DNA of 64,000 nucleotides from Candidatus Magasanikbacteria bacterium RIFCSPHIGHO2_01_FULL_41_23 (GCA_001782805.1 MFPT01000002.1:62001-126000); one strand, 5' to 3'; positions 24,970-32,920 are shown, counted from the first letter of the stretch. Numbers and translations are program-made. The notes: generated from the sequence alone by a model not told the origin.

Positions 24970-25821
24970 ATGAAATCAGGTTTTGCTATTCTTATCGGTC
25001 GATCAAACGTGGGCAAGTCCACACTCATGAACACATTGGTAGGAACCAAAATTTCCGCGACCAGTTTTCGCGCCCAAATGACCCGTGATATTATTCATGG
25101 CGTGGTAAATAGTCCTGAAGGACAAGCGGTTTTTATTGACACACCGGGAATTTTTAAGGATAAAAAAAGCTCATTAAGCGGCAAATTAGTCAATAAAGCC
25201 GAAACCGCAATCGAGGGAGTGGACGTTATTATTTATGTAGTAGATCCCACGCGCGAAATTGGACCGGAAGAACGCGCGACGTTTGGCATCATCAGGCATT
25301 TACAAATTCCCAAAATTTTAGTTATCAATAAAAGTGATTTACCTTTGGATGAACGCAAATACCAGGCTGATTACGAAGCCATGGGACGAGATGTGAGTGC
25401 GGTTTATTCTTTGTCAGCCTTGCGCGCCCGCCATATTGAACCACTAAAAGAAAAAATAATCAGTCTTTTGCCCGAAGGCGAGCCAATGTATCCCGAAGGA
25501 CAGTTAACTAATGTCGATAATCACTTTTGGGTGGCTGAGCTTATTCGGGAAAAAGTTTTTTCCGTGTTGGATAAAGAAGTACCCTATTCAATTACGGTAA
25601 AAACTGAATCAATTGAGGAAAAAGAAGGGGTGATGGTTATAAGCGCAAAAATTTTAACTGATGAAGAGCGCTACAAACGGATTATTATTGGCACGCGTGG
25701 TGCGCGAATTAAGGAAATCGGTCAACTTGCTCGCCGCGAATTGGAACAAGCACTCGGCACAAAAATATTTTTGGAGCTGGAAGTAGAAGTGGATAAACAC
25801 TGGATAGAACGGGTGGAATAG
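24970..25821 (+). CDS. era: GTPase Era
   Basis: Era is a ribosome-assembly GTPase that binds the 3' end of 16S rRNA in the 30S subunit. The 283-residue protein has G1 GRSNVGKST (10-18), G3 DTPGIF, G4 NKSDLP, and the C-terminal KH domain with IIIGTRGARIKEIGQLARRE. Residues FRAQMTRD near 38 form the conserved G2 region. Length is slightly below the E. coli protein (301), as expected for a compact genome. Confidence 0.95.
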   Translation: MKSGFAILIGRSNVGKSTLMNTLVGTKISATSFRAQMTRDIIHGVVNSPEGQAVFIDTPGIFKDKKSSLSGKLVNKAETAIEGVDVIIYVVDPTREIGPEERATFGIIRHLQIPKILVINKSDLPLDERKYQADYEAMGRDVSAVYSLSALRARHIEPLKEKIISLLPEGEPMYPEGQLTNVDNHFWVAELIREKVFSVLDKEVPYSITVKTESIEEKEGVMVISAKILTDEERYKRIIIGTRGARIKEIGQLARRELEQALGTKIFLELEVEVDKHWIERVE

Positions 25822-25824
25822 CAA

Positions 25825-25852
25825 TTGACAGCCGAATTTTAAATGATATACT
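25825..25852 (+). promoter_or_regulatory. Predicted promoter and strong ribosome-binding site of the coiled-coil gene
   Basis: TTGACA at 25825-25830 and TATACT at 25847-25852 with 16-base spacing, directly after the era stop. AAGGAGG at 25876-25882 precedes the ATG at 25886, one of the clearest Shine-Dalgarno sequences in the window. Confidence 0.65.
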
Positions 25853-25885
25853 AAATTATACCATTTATTTATTTTAAGGAGGAAT

Positions 25886-26293
25886 ATGTCAAAAGATACT
25901 ATAACCAAGTCAGAAATCACTACCATCCAGAGTGATATTAAAGTTATTAAAAAATCCGTTTGCCAAGTAGAAAAAAAAATTGATGGTTTGGAAAAGCGAT
26001 TTGACGTGCTAGAAACACGAGTTAGCGTTGTGGAGACTAAACTTGATTTTGTTATTGATGAAGTCGGCGTTTTGAAGGAAGATATGGAATATGTTAAAGA
26101 TTTTCTGGCGAACGAGGTAATGACCAAGCAGGACAAAAATGAAATTATGTCGACTTTAGATGTATTGGTCGGTTTTTATAAAAAATCAGAACAGGAACAA
26201 ACACTCCAAACCTACCGAATTCGAGAACATACAGAAATATTAGAAAAACATGATAAAGAGATTAAAAATCTGCAATTGGCTGTTGCCACATAA
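25886..26293 (+). CDS. Coiled-coil protein, unassigned
   Basis: The 135-residue protein is nearly all coiled coil, with heptads through VEKKIDGLEKRFDVLETRVS and KLDFVIDEVGVLKEDMEYVK. It contains ANEVMTKQDKNEIM, which resembles the T-K-[QED]-D unit repeated in the protein at 39290, so the two may be distant relatives. No membrane segment or signal peptide is visible. It has its own strong promoter and ribosome-binding site, and the CofE-like gene follows after three bases. The function is unknown. Confidence 0.65.
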   Translation: MSKDTITKSEITTIQSDIKVIKKSVCQVEKKIDGLEKRFDVLETRVSVVETKLDFVIDEVGVLKEDMEYVKDFLANEVMTKQDKNEIMSTLDVLVGFYKKSEQEQTLQTYRIREHTEILEKHDKEIKNLQLAVAT

Positions 26294-26296
26294 TCT

Positions 26297-26992
26297 ATGG
26301 CCAGCTTCTCCTCCAATCCTGGAAAAAATATTGTCATTGAAGTAGCGGGGATACAGTACGAACGGTATCCAATAAAAACCCATGTTATAAAGATCAAGGA
26401 AAATTTGACCGAAATTTTAAAACAATATGTTGCTCCGCATCTCCAGCCAGGAGACTTAATTTTCATCAGTGAAAAAATCGTGGCAATTTCTCAAGGACGT
26501 TCATATCCGATTGCGGAAATTAAAGTGAGTAAAATTGCCACATTCTTATCAGGCAAGGTATACAAATCTCCGTATGGAATTGGCCTGGGTAGTCCTTGGA
26601 CAATGCAACTGGCATTGAACGAAGTGGGATATGGACGAATTGGTTTGGGAATTCTCGTTCATCTTTTGTTTAAACCGTTTGGTATCAAAGGAATGTTTTA
26701 TCGCGTTGTTGGTCGAACAGTTGCCGCGATTGATGGCCCCTGCGATTATACGCTTCCGCCGTACAACAAATACGCCAAGCTGGGACCAAAAGATCCGGAT
26801 AAAGTCGCTCAACAATTAAAAAATTACATTGGCCACGATGTTGTAATAATCGACGCCAATGATTTGGGAGTGAATATTTTAGGAAGTTCAACAAAAAATA
26901 TCCAGCGAGAAACTTTAGCTGCTATTTTCAAAGATAATCCTTTGGGACAAACCAGTGAACAAACACCGATTGCGATTGTACGAAAAATTTAA
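26297..26992 (+). CDS. Coenzyme F420-0:L-glutamate ligase (CofE)-like protein
   Basis: The 231-residue protein has the CofE fold features: an N-terminal strand with ERYPIKTHVIKIKENLTEIL, PGDLIFISEKIVAISQGRSY (54-73) matching the family's D.....K.VS..EG region, and CDYTLPPYNKYAKLGPKDPD plus VVIIDANDLGVNILGSS. In F420 synthesis CofE adds glutamates to F420-0 using GTP. No other F420 gene is here, and CofE-like orphans occur widely without F420, so the true substrate is open. Confidence 0.7.
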   Translation: MASFSSNPGKNIVIEVAGIQYERYPIKTHVIKIKENLTEILKQYVAPHLQPGDLIFISEKIVAISQGRSYPIAEIKVSKIATFLSGKVYKSPYGIGLGSPWTMQLALNEVGYGRIGLGILVHLLFKPFGIKGMFYRVVGRTVAAIDGPCDYTLPPYNKYAKLGPKDPDKVAQQLKNYIGHDVVIIDANDLGVNILGSSTKNIQRETLAAIFKDNPLGQTSEQTPIAIVRKI

Positions 26993-27001
26993 AATAAAAA
27001 A

Positions 27002-27241
27002 TCAAAGATTCTTTAAAAAATTCTCTAATAACTCTTCTCCGCCCATTTTTTTTAATTCTTTCAAAATTGCTTTTTGACAATGAATCACATTGTGGCGCGG
27101 GACAGTAATAAAAGGAGGATTACTGTTCAAAATTGGACTTAAAAATTTATCATGAGAGCCCGAAGAATTTTTATTTAAAATAAAACCGATTCGAGTAAGT
27201 GCTCGAATACATTGCAGACGATTAAAATTATTCCCTCCCAT
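27002..27241 (-). CDS. hicA: HicA-like mRNA interferase toxin
   Basis: The 79-residue protein has the dsRNA-binding-like HicA pattern: CIRALTRIGFILNKNSSGSHDKF with the catalytic histidine in GSH, then FITVPRHNVIHCQKAILKEL. HicA toxins cleave mRNA. The antitoxin-like gene lies 21 bases upstream on the same strand; antitoxin-first order is the reverse of E. coli hicAB but is seen in some modules. It has an unusually long C-terminal extension (MGGEELLENFLKNL). Confidence 0.7.
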   Translation of the reverse strand: MGGNNFNRLQCIRALTRIGFILNKNSSGSHDKFLSPILNSNPPFITVPRHNVIHCQKAILKELKKMGGEELLENFLKNL

Positions 27242-27262
27242 AACCCCTCCTTAATAATTAGA

Positions 27263-27547
27263 TTAGACGGTATTACAAATTAAACGTGAAGAACTTTCAA
27301 ATTTTGATTCTATGTGATTATTTGGAACATCAAAATAAGTTAAGAGAGCATCTTCAATCATATAAAGGAGTTCCTGTTTATCTTTCCCCTCTGTTATAAG
27401 TCCGGGCAAATCAGTCGATGTGGCAACAAACCAGCCCTCAGGTGTTTTTTCAATTTGAAATAAGAAAAATTCAGGTAATTTATAATTAACTGATTTCTCA
27501 ATCGCTTCTTTTATATTTTTTAAATTGAAATTAATTTGTAACAACAT
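27263..27547 (-). CDS. hicB: HicB-like antitoxin
   Basis: The 94-residue protein has the HicB fold core: FLFQIEKTPEGWFVATSTDLPGLITEGKDKQELLYMIEDALL, with the D.PG..T.G....E....... signature. No helix-turn-helix or ribbon-helix-helix DNA-binding domain follows, so self-repression would need another mechanism. A promoter is predicted 8 bases before its ATG. It is upstream of the HicA-like gene. Confidence 0.7.
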   Translation of the reverse strand: MLLQINFNLKNIKEAIEKSVNYKLPEFFLFQIEKTPEGWFVATSTDLPGLITEGKDKQELLYMIEDALLTYFDVPNNHIESKFESSSRLICNTV

Positions 27548-27555
27548 ATATTTTT

Positions 27556-27584
27556 ATACTATCAGAAAAAAATATCATTGTCAA
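27556..27584 (-). promoter_or_regulatory. Predicted near-leaderless promoter of the HicBA-like module
   Basis: On the minus strand TTGACA (27584-27579) and TAGTAT (27561-27556) are 17 bases apart. Only 8 bases separate the -10 box from the HicB ATG (27547), which predicts a leaderless transcript for the antitoxin. Confidence 0.6.
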
Positions 27585-27635
27585 AAATATCTGTGAAAAA
27601 TTAGTTTAAACCAACTTTATTCTATTTCTATTTAA

Positions 27636-28457
27636 TTATCCTCCAGCCTTAATAACTTCAGTACTTGTTAGGACAGACCATCCTTCACCATTTTTATATG
27701 CAACACCTAATCTAGTTATTATGTATTCGGGTTGAGGACCACCTGCTGTGGTTCCGGCTATTTGCATCCAGACTCTCCGATATTCCGCATTTAAATTTTG
27801 GAGGTCAGAACTACGTATAGTACGTCTATCTGGTTTTAAGAAATAATCAATTTCGTCACAGAGGAGATTGCGATCAGCCTCACTAAGACTCCCGACATTT
27901 GTACCTGAAACTACAGTTGTAAAACCTTCCATACCATCACCATCCTCTGTAGGATTCGGAGATCTAGCAATTAAGGCTCTATCAATTCTATAATTACTGC
28001 GTGCACCCATTTTATAAAGACGATCAAGTAATACTTGGAATCTTTCCCAAAGCTGCTTTGTTTCCTCAGATGTTGGATAATCTACAGTAATTGTTTTTAT
28101 TAACTGATCAGCTATTAACCTTAACTTTTCAGGAGTAATTTCATATAATTTATCATTTTGAAGTTGACCTAATATGGTTTTGACAATTCCCGCAGGAGAA
28201 GGATCTAACTTTTCTACAGATGCTTCTTGTGCGACAGGAATTTCTTCAGCTGTTGATGTATTATCTGTTGAACCAGACAACTCCTCTGTGTGTCTTTTAC
28301 CATATTTTTCATAAATCATGTCAGCCAATGCCAACTGGATTACTCCTATCTGTCTAGGGGTGTCTGTATCTCTAAAACCCCGTTCAAGATCCTCAAATCG
28401 GATCTCAGCGATTTCCTTAGGAGGAAAATCTATCATACGTCTTTCGGCCATATACAT
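27636..28457 (-). CDS. Hypothetical protein
   Basis: The 273-residue protein is acidic and soluble, without signal peptide or membrane helix. A short N-terminal helical region (EIAEIRFEDLERGFRDTDTP) is followed by a low-complexity acidic, Ser/Thr-rich linker (about 60-80) and a C-terminal region with LTSTEVIKAGG at the end. I recognise no family. Start may be Met1 or Met3. A run of nine G lies 30 bases upstream of the start, which is unusual here and may matter for its expression. Confidence 0.6.
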   Translation of the reverse strand: MYMAERRMIDFPPKEIAEIRFEDLERGFRDTDTPRQIGVIQLALADMIYEKYGKRHTEELSGSTDNTSTAEEIPVAQEASVEKLDPSPAGIVKTILGQLQNDKLYEITPEKLRLIADQLIKTITVDYPTSEETKQLWERFQVLLDRLYKMGARSNYRIDRALIARSPNPTEDGDGMEGFTTVVSGTNVGSLSEADRNLLCDEIDYFLKPDRRTIRSSDLQNLNAEYRRVWMQIAGTTAGGPQPEYIITRLGVAYKNGEGWSVLTSTEVIKAGG

Positions 28458-28487
28458 AAATAATAAATAAATTACTTATTAAGTATG

Positions 28488-28496
28488 CCCCCCCCC
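28488..28496 (-). repeat. Homopolymeric G9 tract upstream of the hypothetical gene
   Basis: Nine consecutive C on the plus strand (G on the coding strand), 30 bases before the start of the gene at 28457 and between it and ribH. Such tracts are rare in this AT-rich window; a second one (G8) lies before the zincin gene at 43092. Tract-length change would alter promoter or leader spacing. Confidence 0.6.
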
Positions 28497-28513
28497 ACTT
28501 GCTTCTGTCAAAT

Positions 28514-28987
28514 TTAGGTTTTATTCTTTTTAAGCAATCCCATGGCCACTCCTGCTTCCCCCCAAAAATACCCATGGTTATTTTCTCCCACAGAACGATC
28601 AATGGCTTGTTTTTCAATCTGACAAGTAAGCACGCCAAAAATTACAGGCACTCCTGTTTCAAGTCCAAGACGCATTATTCCTTGACTCACGGCTTGAGCG
28701 ATATATTCATCATGCCGTGTTTCGCCTTTTATTAAACAACCAAGAACAATTACCACGTCAACTCTCTTTTCTTTAATAATTTTCTGCGCACTAAAAGGCA
28801 ATTCAAATGAGCCGGGAACTTCCAAAACAAAAATATTTTTCTTGTTCACTCCGGCATTGGACAATGATTTCAAACAGCCGGCCAACAAATTATCCGTTAT
28901 ACTATTGTTCCACTGTGCTTTTACAATTCCAATTCTTAATTTATTGCCGTTCAATTTTTTATGTTCGATTATTTTTTTTGAGATCAT
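28514..28987 (-). CDS. ribH: 6,7-dimethyl-8-ribityllumazine synthase
   Basis: RibH joins 5-amino-6-ribitylamino-uracil with dihydroxybutanone phosphate. The 157-residue protein has KLRIGIVKAQWNNSITDNLL, VPGSFELPFSAQKI, VLGCLIKGETRHDEYIA with the catalytic histidine, and PVIFGVLTCQIEKQAIDRS. It normally forms pentamers or capsids. The riboflavin synthase and kinase genes follow upstream in the minus-strand map, separated by a repeat. ribD and ribBA are not in the window. Confidence 0.95.
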   Translation of the reverse strand: MISKKIIEHKKLNGNKLRIGIVKAQWNNSITDNLLAGCLKSLSNAGVNKKNIFVLEVPGSFELPFSAQKIIKEKRVDVVIVLGCLIKGETRHDEYIAQAVSQGIMRLGLETGVPVIFGVLTCQIEKQAIDRSVGENNHGYFWGEAGVAMGLLKKNKT

Positions 28988-29016
28988 ATTATTTTTTTAA
29001 TTTAAATCGTAATTAA

Positions 29017-29340
29017 TTTCGTTTTTCCTAAGTCTTAATCAAACTCCTTTTTCTAAGTCTTAATCAAACTTCACTGATCCTCTTTTTTTCAACTGATAGT
29101 CTAACGGATTATGCATTCTCAACAAGTTAGTATACTCAGCTTTCAGAAAAAGAGGATTCAGTTCCAGTTTGATTATTAGTATATTGGATGTTTCGCTGTT
29201 GCATATGTTGAATTAAATAAACAGTGCGTTGATTAAAATAAAAATGGAACGGATGTAGCTTTTTTGAGTCCGTCCCGGTCGGGCGGATCTCAGAAAAAGA
29301 TACGCAGTGAATTTTTATTTTAATTTCCTGACGTGTTTAT
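29017..29340 (+). repeat. Copy C of the nested-hairpin repeat family, with two complete hairpins
   Basis: This gap between ribH and ribE has no gene. Hairpin 1 (29061-29174): outer arms AATCAAACT/AGTTTGATT, TC/TCC internal loop, inner arm ACTGATCCTCTTTTT, and a loop carrying GGATTATGCATTCTCAACAA. The right inner arm has one extra T. Then TTGGATGTTTCGCTGTTGC (29181-29200), and hairpin 2 (29232-29324) with perfect outer arms ATTAAAATAAAAAT/ATTTTTATTTTAAT and a GGA/GA internal loop, the same arrangement on the opposite strand. It ends with TTTCCTGACGTGTTTAT. It splits the riboflavin genes. Confidence 0.85.
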
Positions 29341-29347
29341 CGAATCG

Positions 29348-29935
29348 TTATTTCTTTAAAAACTTTTCAACATATTTCCCGATCACATCAACCTCCACAT
29401 TCACCAATTGCCCAACCGCAATATTTTTCCATGTTGTCCGTGCCATTGTTTCTTTAATCAAAGAAACTGTTACCAAATTCCCTTGCAATCGCGCCACAGT
29501 TAAACTAATTCCATCGAAAGTAATCGATCCATGAAGAATAACATATTTTTTTAATTTTGCCGGCAATTTAACGCCAACTAAAGTGGTTTTACCATCAAAT
29601 TCAACAAATACCACCGATGCAAGCGCATCAACATGACCTTGAACCATATGTCCGCCCAGCCGATCGCCCACGCGCAAAGCTAATTCCAAATTAAAATGAT
29701 CATTTTTTTTAAGCTTTACCAAAGTAGTCTTACGCTTTGTCTCCGGCATCACTTCAAACATCAAGTCGAACTTTAATTTCTTAACCAAAGTCAGGCAGAC
29801 GCCGCTGATAGAAACACTATCGCCCACTCTAATATGTCCAATCTTATTTTTTGGTTTAAGGCTAATATACGCACGCTCTTTTTTCTCAATTAAGCCAGTT
29901 ACAAGACCAACGGTTTGTACAATTCCCGTAAACAT
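29348..29935 (-). CDS. ribE: Riboflavin synthase, alpha subunit
   Basis: From the ATG at 29935 (MFTGIVQTVG, the near-universal start of the family) the protein has 195 residues and two lumazine-binding repeats: VGDSVSISGVCLTLV in the first and LHGSITFDGISLTVARL in the second, with GGHMVQGHVDA between. It dismutates two dimethyl-ribityllumazines into riboflavin and the pyrimidine substrate. The frame extends upstream to 29998, but that part overlaps the kinase gene and is unlike the family. Only one base separates it from the ribF stop. Confidence 0.95.
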   Translation of the reverse strand: MFTGIVQTVGLVTGLIEKKERAYISLKPKNKIGHIRVGDSVSISGVCLTLVKKLKFDLMFEVMPETKRKTTLVKLKKNDHFNLELALRVGDRLGGHMVQGHVDALASVVFVEFDGKTTLVGVKLPAKLKKYVILHGSITFDGISLTVARLQGNLVTVSLIKETMARTTWKNIAVGQLVNVEVDVIGKYVEKFLKK

Positions 29936-29936
29936 A

Positions 29937-30302
29937 TTATTTTTTTCGTGCTGTTCGTTCGGCAAAAAATTCATTGACCAAACGGACATCAATCGCAATT
30001 TTTTCTTTTAACTCATCGACTGAATCATAGTGCTCTAACTGGCTCACTTTTTGAATAGGCGAAACACGAATCTCTTCACCATAAAAATCCGGTCCCGTAT
30101 AATTAATAAAATAAACCTCAACCTTCCACGGATTATCATTAATTACGAGAGCACCATAATAAACTGAATCCCGCAATACCGCTTCGGCCGCATACACGCC
30201 AACGGCAAATTTTACCTCTGTCGGATGAACATTAAGATTGGCCGTAGGATAACCCAGACCTCTGCCAAATCCATCACCCTGAACTACAATCCCGCGCAAC
30301 AT
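29937..30302 (-). CDS. ribF: Riboflavin kinase, kinase domain only
   Basis: The 121-residue protein is just the riboflavin kinase domain, with GDGFGRGLGYPTANL (9-23, the phosphate-binding PTAN motif), GVYAAEAVL and HYDSVDELKEKIAIDV. Usual bacterial RibF has an N-terminal FAD synthetase domain, absent here, so the cell can form FMN with this gene but needs another enzyme for FAD. It starts two bases after the protease gene's stop upstream and forms a tight minus-strand operon with ribE. Confidence 0.92.
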   Translation of the reverse strand: MLRGIVVQGDGFGRGLGYPTANLNVHPTEVKFAVGVYAAEAVLRDSVYYGALVINDNPWKVEVYFINYTGPDFYGEEIRVSPIQKVSQLEHYDSVDELKEKIAIDVRLVNEFFAERTARKK

Positions 30303-30303
30303 A

Positions 30304-31569
30304 TTATTTATTAAGTTTTTCCAGAGCCGCTTTTAAACCCTTGTCGATAAACGCATCAGACGAAGACGCAGTCATGCCCGGTTTTTGTTCAAACATTTTT
30401 TCAATGATCGTGTCCGGCTCAATTCCCTTGCCGTCAATTTCACGATTCAGCGGAGTCAGCCACTTGGCAATGGTTAACTTAAGAGCGGAGCCATCGGGCA
30501 ATGGTTCCACATCTTGCACCGAACCTTTGCCAAAAGTTTTTTTGCCCAATAATGTCGCGACTTTATAATCTTGCAATGCTCCGGCCACAATTTCCGCGGC
30601 CGAAGCCGTGCCTTCATCAACCAAGATTATCGTGGGAATAGCGCCGAATACATATGGACCACTCGTGCGAATATCACGCATTTGGGCATCGGAAGAACGT
30701 TCACGCAAAACTACTTTGTTGTCCAACCAAGCGCTAGCCACATAGACTGATTGATCCAAAATTCCGCCCGGATTACTCCGCAAATCCAAGACAATTCCCT
30801 GTGGTCGATTAAGCGTTCGGCGAATATCGCGCACCACGGCATCAAATTCCTGACTGGTTTTATCATTAAAATAACCAATCCGAATATAGGCGATATTCTT
30901 TTCTTCTTGTTTCCACGTCACACTAGGAACAATAATTGCCGCTCGCACAACAGAAACATCGTGCGTTTGTTTCGCTCCACTCGACAAAATAGTTAATTTA
31001 ACACTACTGGCTTTTGGGCCACGAATTTTCCCCACTGCTTCGCTCAGCGACAAGCCAAATGTTTCTTTATCATCAATCGCCACAATTACATCTTGCGGTT
31101 TTATTCCCGCGCGTTCAGCGGGCGAACCGGGAATTGGAGCAACCACAATAATTTGATCTTTTTGCATGCCGACTTCCATCCCCACACCTTCAAATTCACC
31201 GGACAATTCTTTCACAAATTCTTCGGCTTTAACCGGAGGAAAATACATTGAATACGGATCACCCAATCCGTTAACCATGCCTTGAATCGACGCGTAAAAA
31301 ATTTTTACATCGTCAACCGGCTGACCAACATATTTTTTCTTAATTTTATTCCAAACATCCCAATATTGATCAAAACTAACTTGAGGCGAACGAGTCCGAC
31401 TATAAAGATCAATCACGCGACTAATTTCCACTTTTTGACCGCTTCCCGTAATTTGCTCGCGCACTAAGCGTGATGTTCCTAACCACCAACCAGCCACAAA
31501 ACCAACCACAATAAGACAAAAAGTTTTTATATAGCGAGACAGGGCAGTCGTATTAGAATGAGATAACAT
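30304..31569 (-). CDS. ctpA: C-terminal processing protease, S41 family
   Basis: The 421-residue protein has an N-terminal membrane anchor (FCLIVVGFVAGWWLGTS, 17-33), a PDZ domain (EGVGMEVGMQKDQIIVVAP...GSPAERAGIKPQDVIVAIDD) and the S41 catalytic domain with the serine in VDEGTASAAEIVAGALQD and the lysine in KKTFGKGSVQDVEPL. Ctp proteases trim C-termini of extracytoplasmic or cell-wall proteins at the outer face of the membrane. It lies between murA and the riboflavin genes with one to two base gaps, so it is in one operon with them. Confidence 0.95.
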   Translation of the reverse strand: MLSHSNTTALSRYIKTFCLIVVGFVAGWWLGTSRLVREQITGSGQKVEISRVIDLYSRTRSPQVSFDQYWDVWNKIKKKYVGQPVDDVKIFYASIQGMVNGLGDPYSMYFPPVKAEEFVKELSGEFEGVGMEVGMQKDQIIVVAPIPGSPAERAGIKPQDVIVAIDDKETFGLSLSEAVGKIRGPKASSVKLTILSSGAKQTHDVSVVRAAIIVPSVTWKQEEKNIAYIRIGYFNDKTSQEFDAVVRDIRRTLNRPQGIVLDLRSNPGGILDQSVYVASAWLDNKVVLRERSSDAQMRDIRTSGPYVFGAIPTIILVDEGTASAAEIVAGALQDYKVATLLGKKTFGKGSVQDVEPLPDGSALKLTIAKWLTPLNREIDGKGIEPDTIIEKMFEQKPGMTASSSDAFIDKGLKAALEKLNK

Positions 31570-31570
31570 A

Positions 31571-32857
31571 TTATGATTGTGAACGAATTATTTTGGCTCC
31601 AAGACTCTGTAAAGTGGTTTCAATCATTGGATATCCGCGATCAATGTGCTCGACTGCTTCTACAGTAGTATTCCCATGAGCGATGAGGCCGGCCGCCACA
31701 TGAGCCATGCCTGCCCGCAAATCAGGGGCAAATAATTTTCCACCACGCAAAATGCTTGATCCATTCACAATCACGCGATGCGGATCGGCAATCACAATAT
31801 TCGCGCCCAGACCATTTAAATAATCCGCAAAAAACATTCTGCCCGGATACATTTTTTCAAAAAACAACATTGAACCTTTTACTTGAGTGGCGAGTACGAT
31901 CATCAAACTCATCATATCACTGGGAAAACAGGGCCATGGTTGGGAATAAATTCCTTTGGTTCTTGCCCAAACCGGATCAGTAATTTTTTTAGTTTGTCGA
32001 CTAGGCACAATTAAAACATTCTCTTGAAAATGCCAACGCGCGCCCAGCTTACCAAAAAAATATTCAAACGGTTTTATATCGGCCGCTGACACATTGCGAA
32101 TTTTAAGTTCTCCGCCCGTTATAATCGCGAGTACGATCATAGTTCCGATATAAATAAAATCCGGCGGCGTTGTTACCGTGGTGCCGGCTATTTTTTTTAC
32201 TCCTTCAATTATAAGTCTATTGGTTCCCGCCCCTTGAATTTTTGCACCCATTGAATTTAACATTTCCGCCAGTGCTCGGACATGCGGTTCAGCCGCCGCA
32301 TTATCCACCGTGGTTGTGCCCGACGTCAAAACCGCGGCCAGCATAACATTTTCTGTTGCCGTTACACTAGGTTCATACAAAAAAACCGATTGCCCGCGCA
32401 ATCGTCCTTTAAGGCAAAAAATATCGTCTGACAGAAAAGAAATATGAGCGCCGAGTTGGGATAAACCATCAAAATGCGCGTTCATTTCCCGCGGACCGAT
32501 TTTATCTCCGCCCGGTAAAGTGCTGGTGACTGTTCCAAAGCGCGCTAACAATGGCCCCAAAAGCGTATTGCTTGCCCGCAGTTTTTTCGCCAGTTCAGAT
32601 TTAATTACTGTTTTTTTAACACTAGCCGCGTTAATTTCCAATATTTTATTTTTTTTATCATGAATAACAGTCGCGCCCAAATCCTGTAAAATTTCCGCCA
32701 TAACCAAAACATCACTGATTGCCGGAACATTATTAATGATTACGGTTTCAGTGGTCAAGAGCGCAGCCGCCATCATTTTTAAGACTGCGTTTTTATTGCC
32801 GATTGGTTCGATTTCTCCATTGAGCGGTTGTCCGCCTTCAATCACGAATTTTGCCAT
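31571..32857 (-). CDS. murA: UDP-N-acetylglucosamine 1-carboxyvinyltransferase (MurA), Cys-to-Asp form
   Basis: MurA transfers enolpyruvate from PEP to UDP-GlcNAc, the first committed step of peptidoglycan synthesis. From the ATG at 32857 (MAKFVIEGG) it has 428 residues, with GNKNAVLKMMAAALL near the N-terminus and KLRASNTLLGPLLARFG. The active-site loop reads TLPGGDKIGPRE: Asp118 (codon 32504-32506) stands where E. coli has Cys115, the fosfomycin target. Asp is found there in mycobacteria, chlamydiae and Borrelia, and gives fosfomycin resistance. The frame opens at 32899, but MAKF is the family start. It is divergent from the PEGA gene. Confidence 0.95.
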   Translation of the reverse strand: MAKFVIEGGQPLNGEIEPIGNKNAVLKMMAAALLTTETVIINNVPAISDVLVMAEILQDLGATVIHDKKNKILEINAASVKKTVIKSELAKKLRASNTLLGPLLARFGTVTSTLPGGDKIGPREMNAHFDGLSQLGAHISFLSDDIFCLKGRLRGQSVFLYEPSVTATENVMLAAVLTSGTTTVDNAAAEPHVRALAEMLNSMGAKIQGAGTNRLIIEGVKKIAGTTVTTPPDFIYIGTMIVLAIITGGELKIRNVSAADIKPFEYFFGKLGARWHFQENVLIVPSRQTKKITDPVWARTKGIYSQPWPCFPSDMMSLMIVLATQVKGSMLFFEKMYPGRMFFADYLNGLGANIVIADPHRVIVNGSSILRGGKLFAPDLRAGMAHVAAGLIAHGNTTVEAVEHIDRGYPMIETTLQSLGAKIIRSQS

Positions 32858-32861
32858 AGTG

Positions 32862-32889
32862 TGGACAGATACAAATAATCTAGTATAAT
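32862..32889 (+). promoter_or_regulatory. Predicted promoter of the PEGA-domain gene
   Basis: TGGACA at 32862-32867 and a perfect TATAAT at 32884-32889 with 16-base spacing, 31 bases before the ATG at 32921. The -35 begins four bases outside the divergent murA start. Confidence 0.55.
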
Positions 32890-32920
32890 CATACTGCATT
32901 TATCCTCATTTGGCAATTGT

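Noticed and set aside
29017..29340. CRISPR array
   Set aside because: The repeats are single long hairpins, not regularly spaced short direct repeats with unique spacers, and no cas gene is present.
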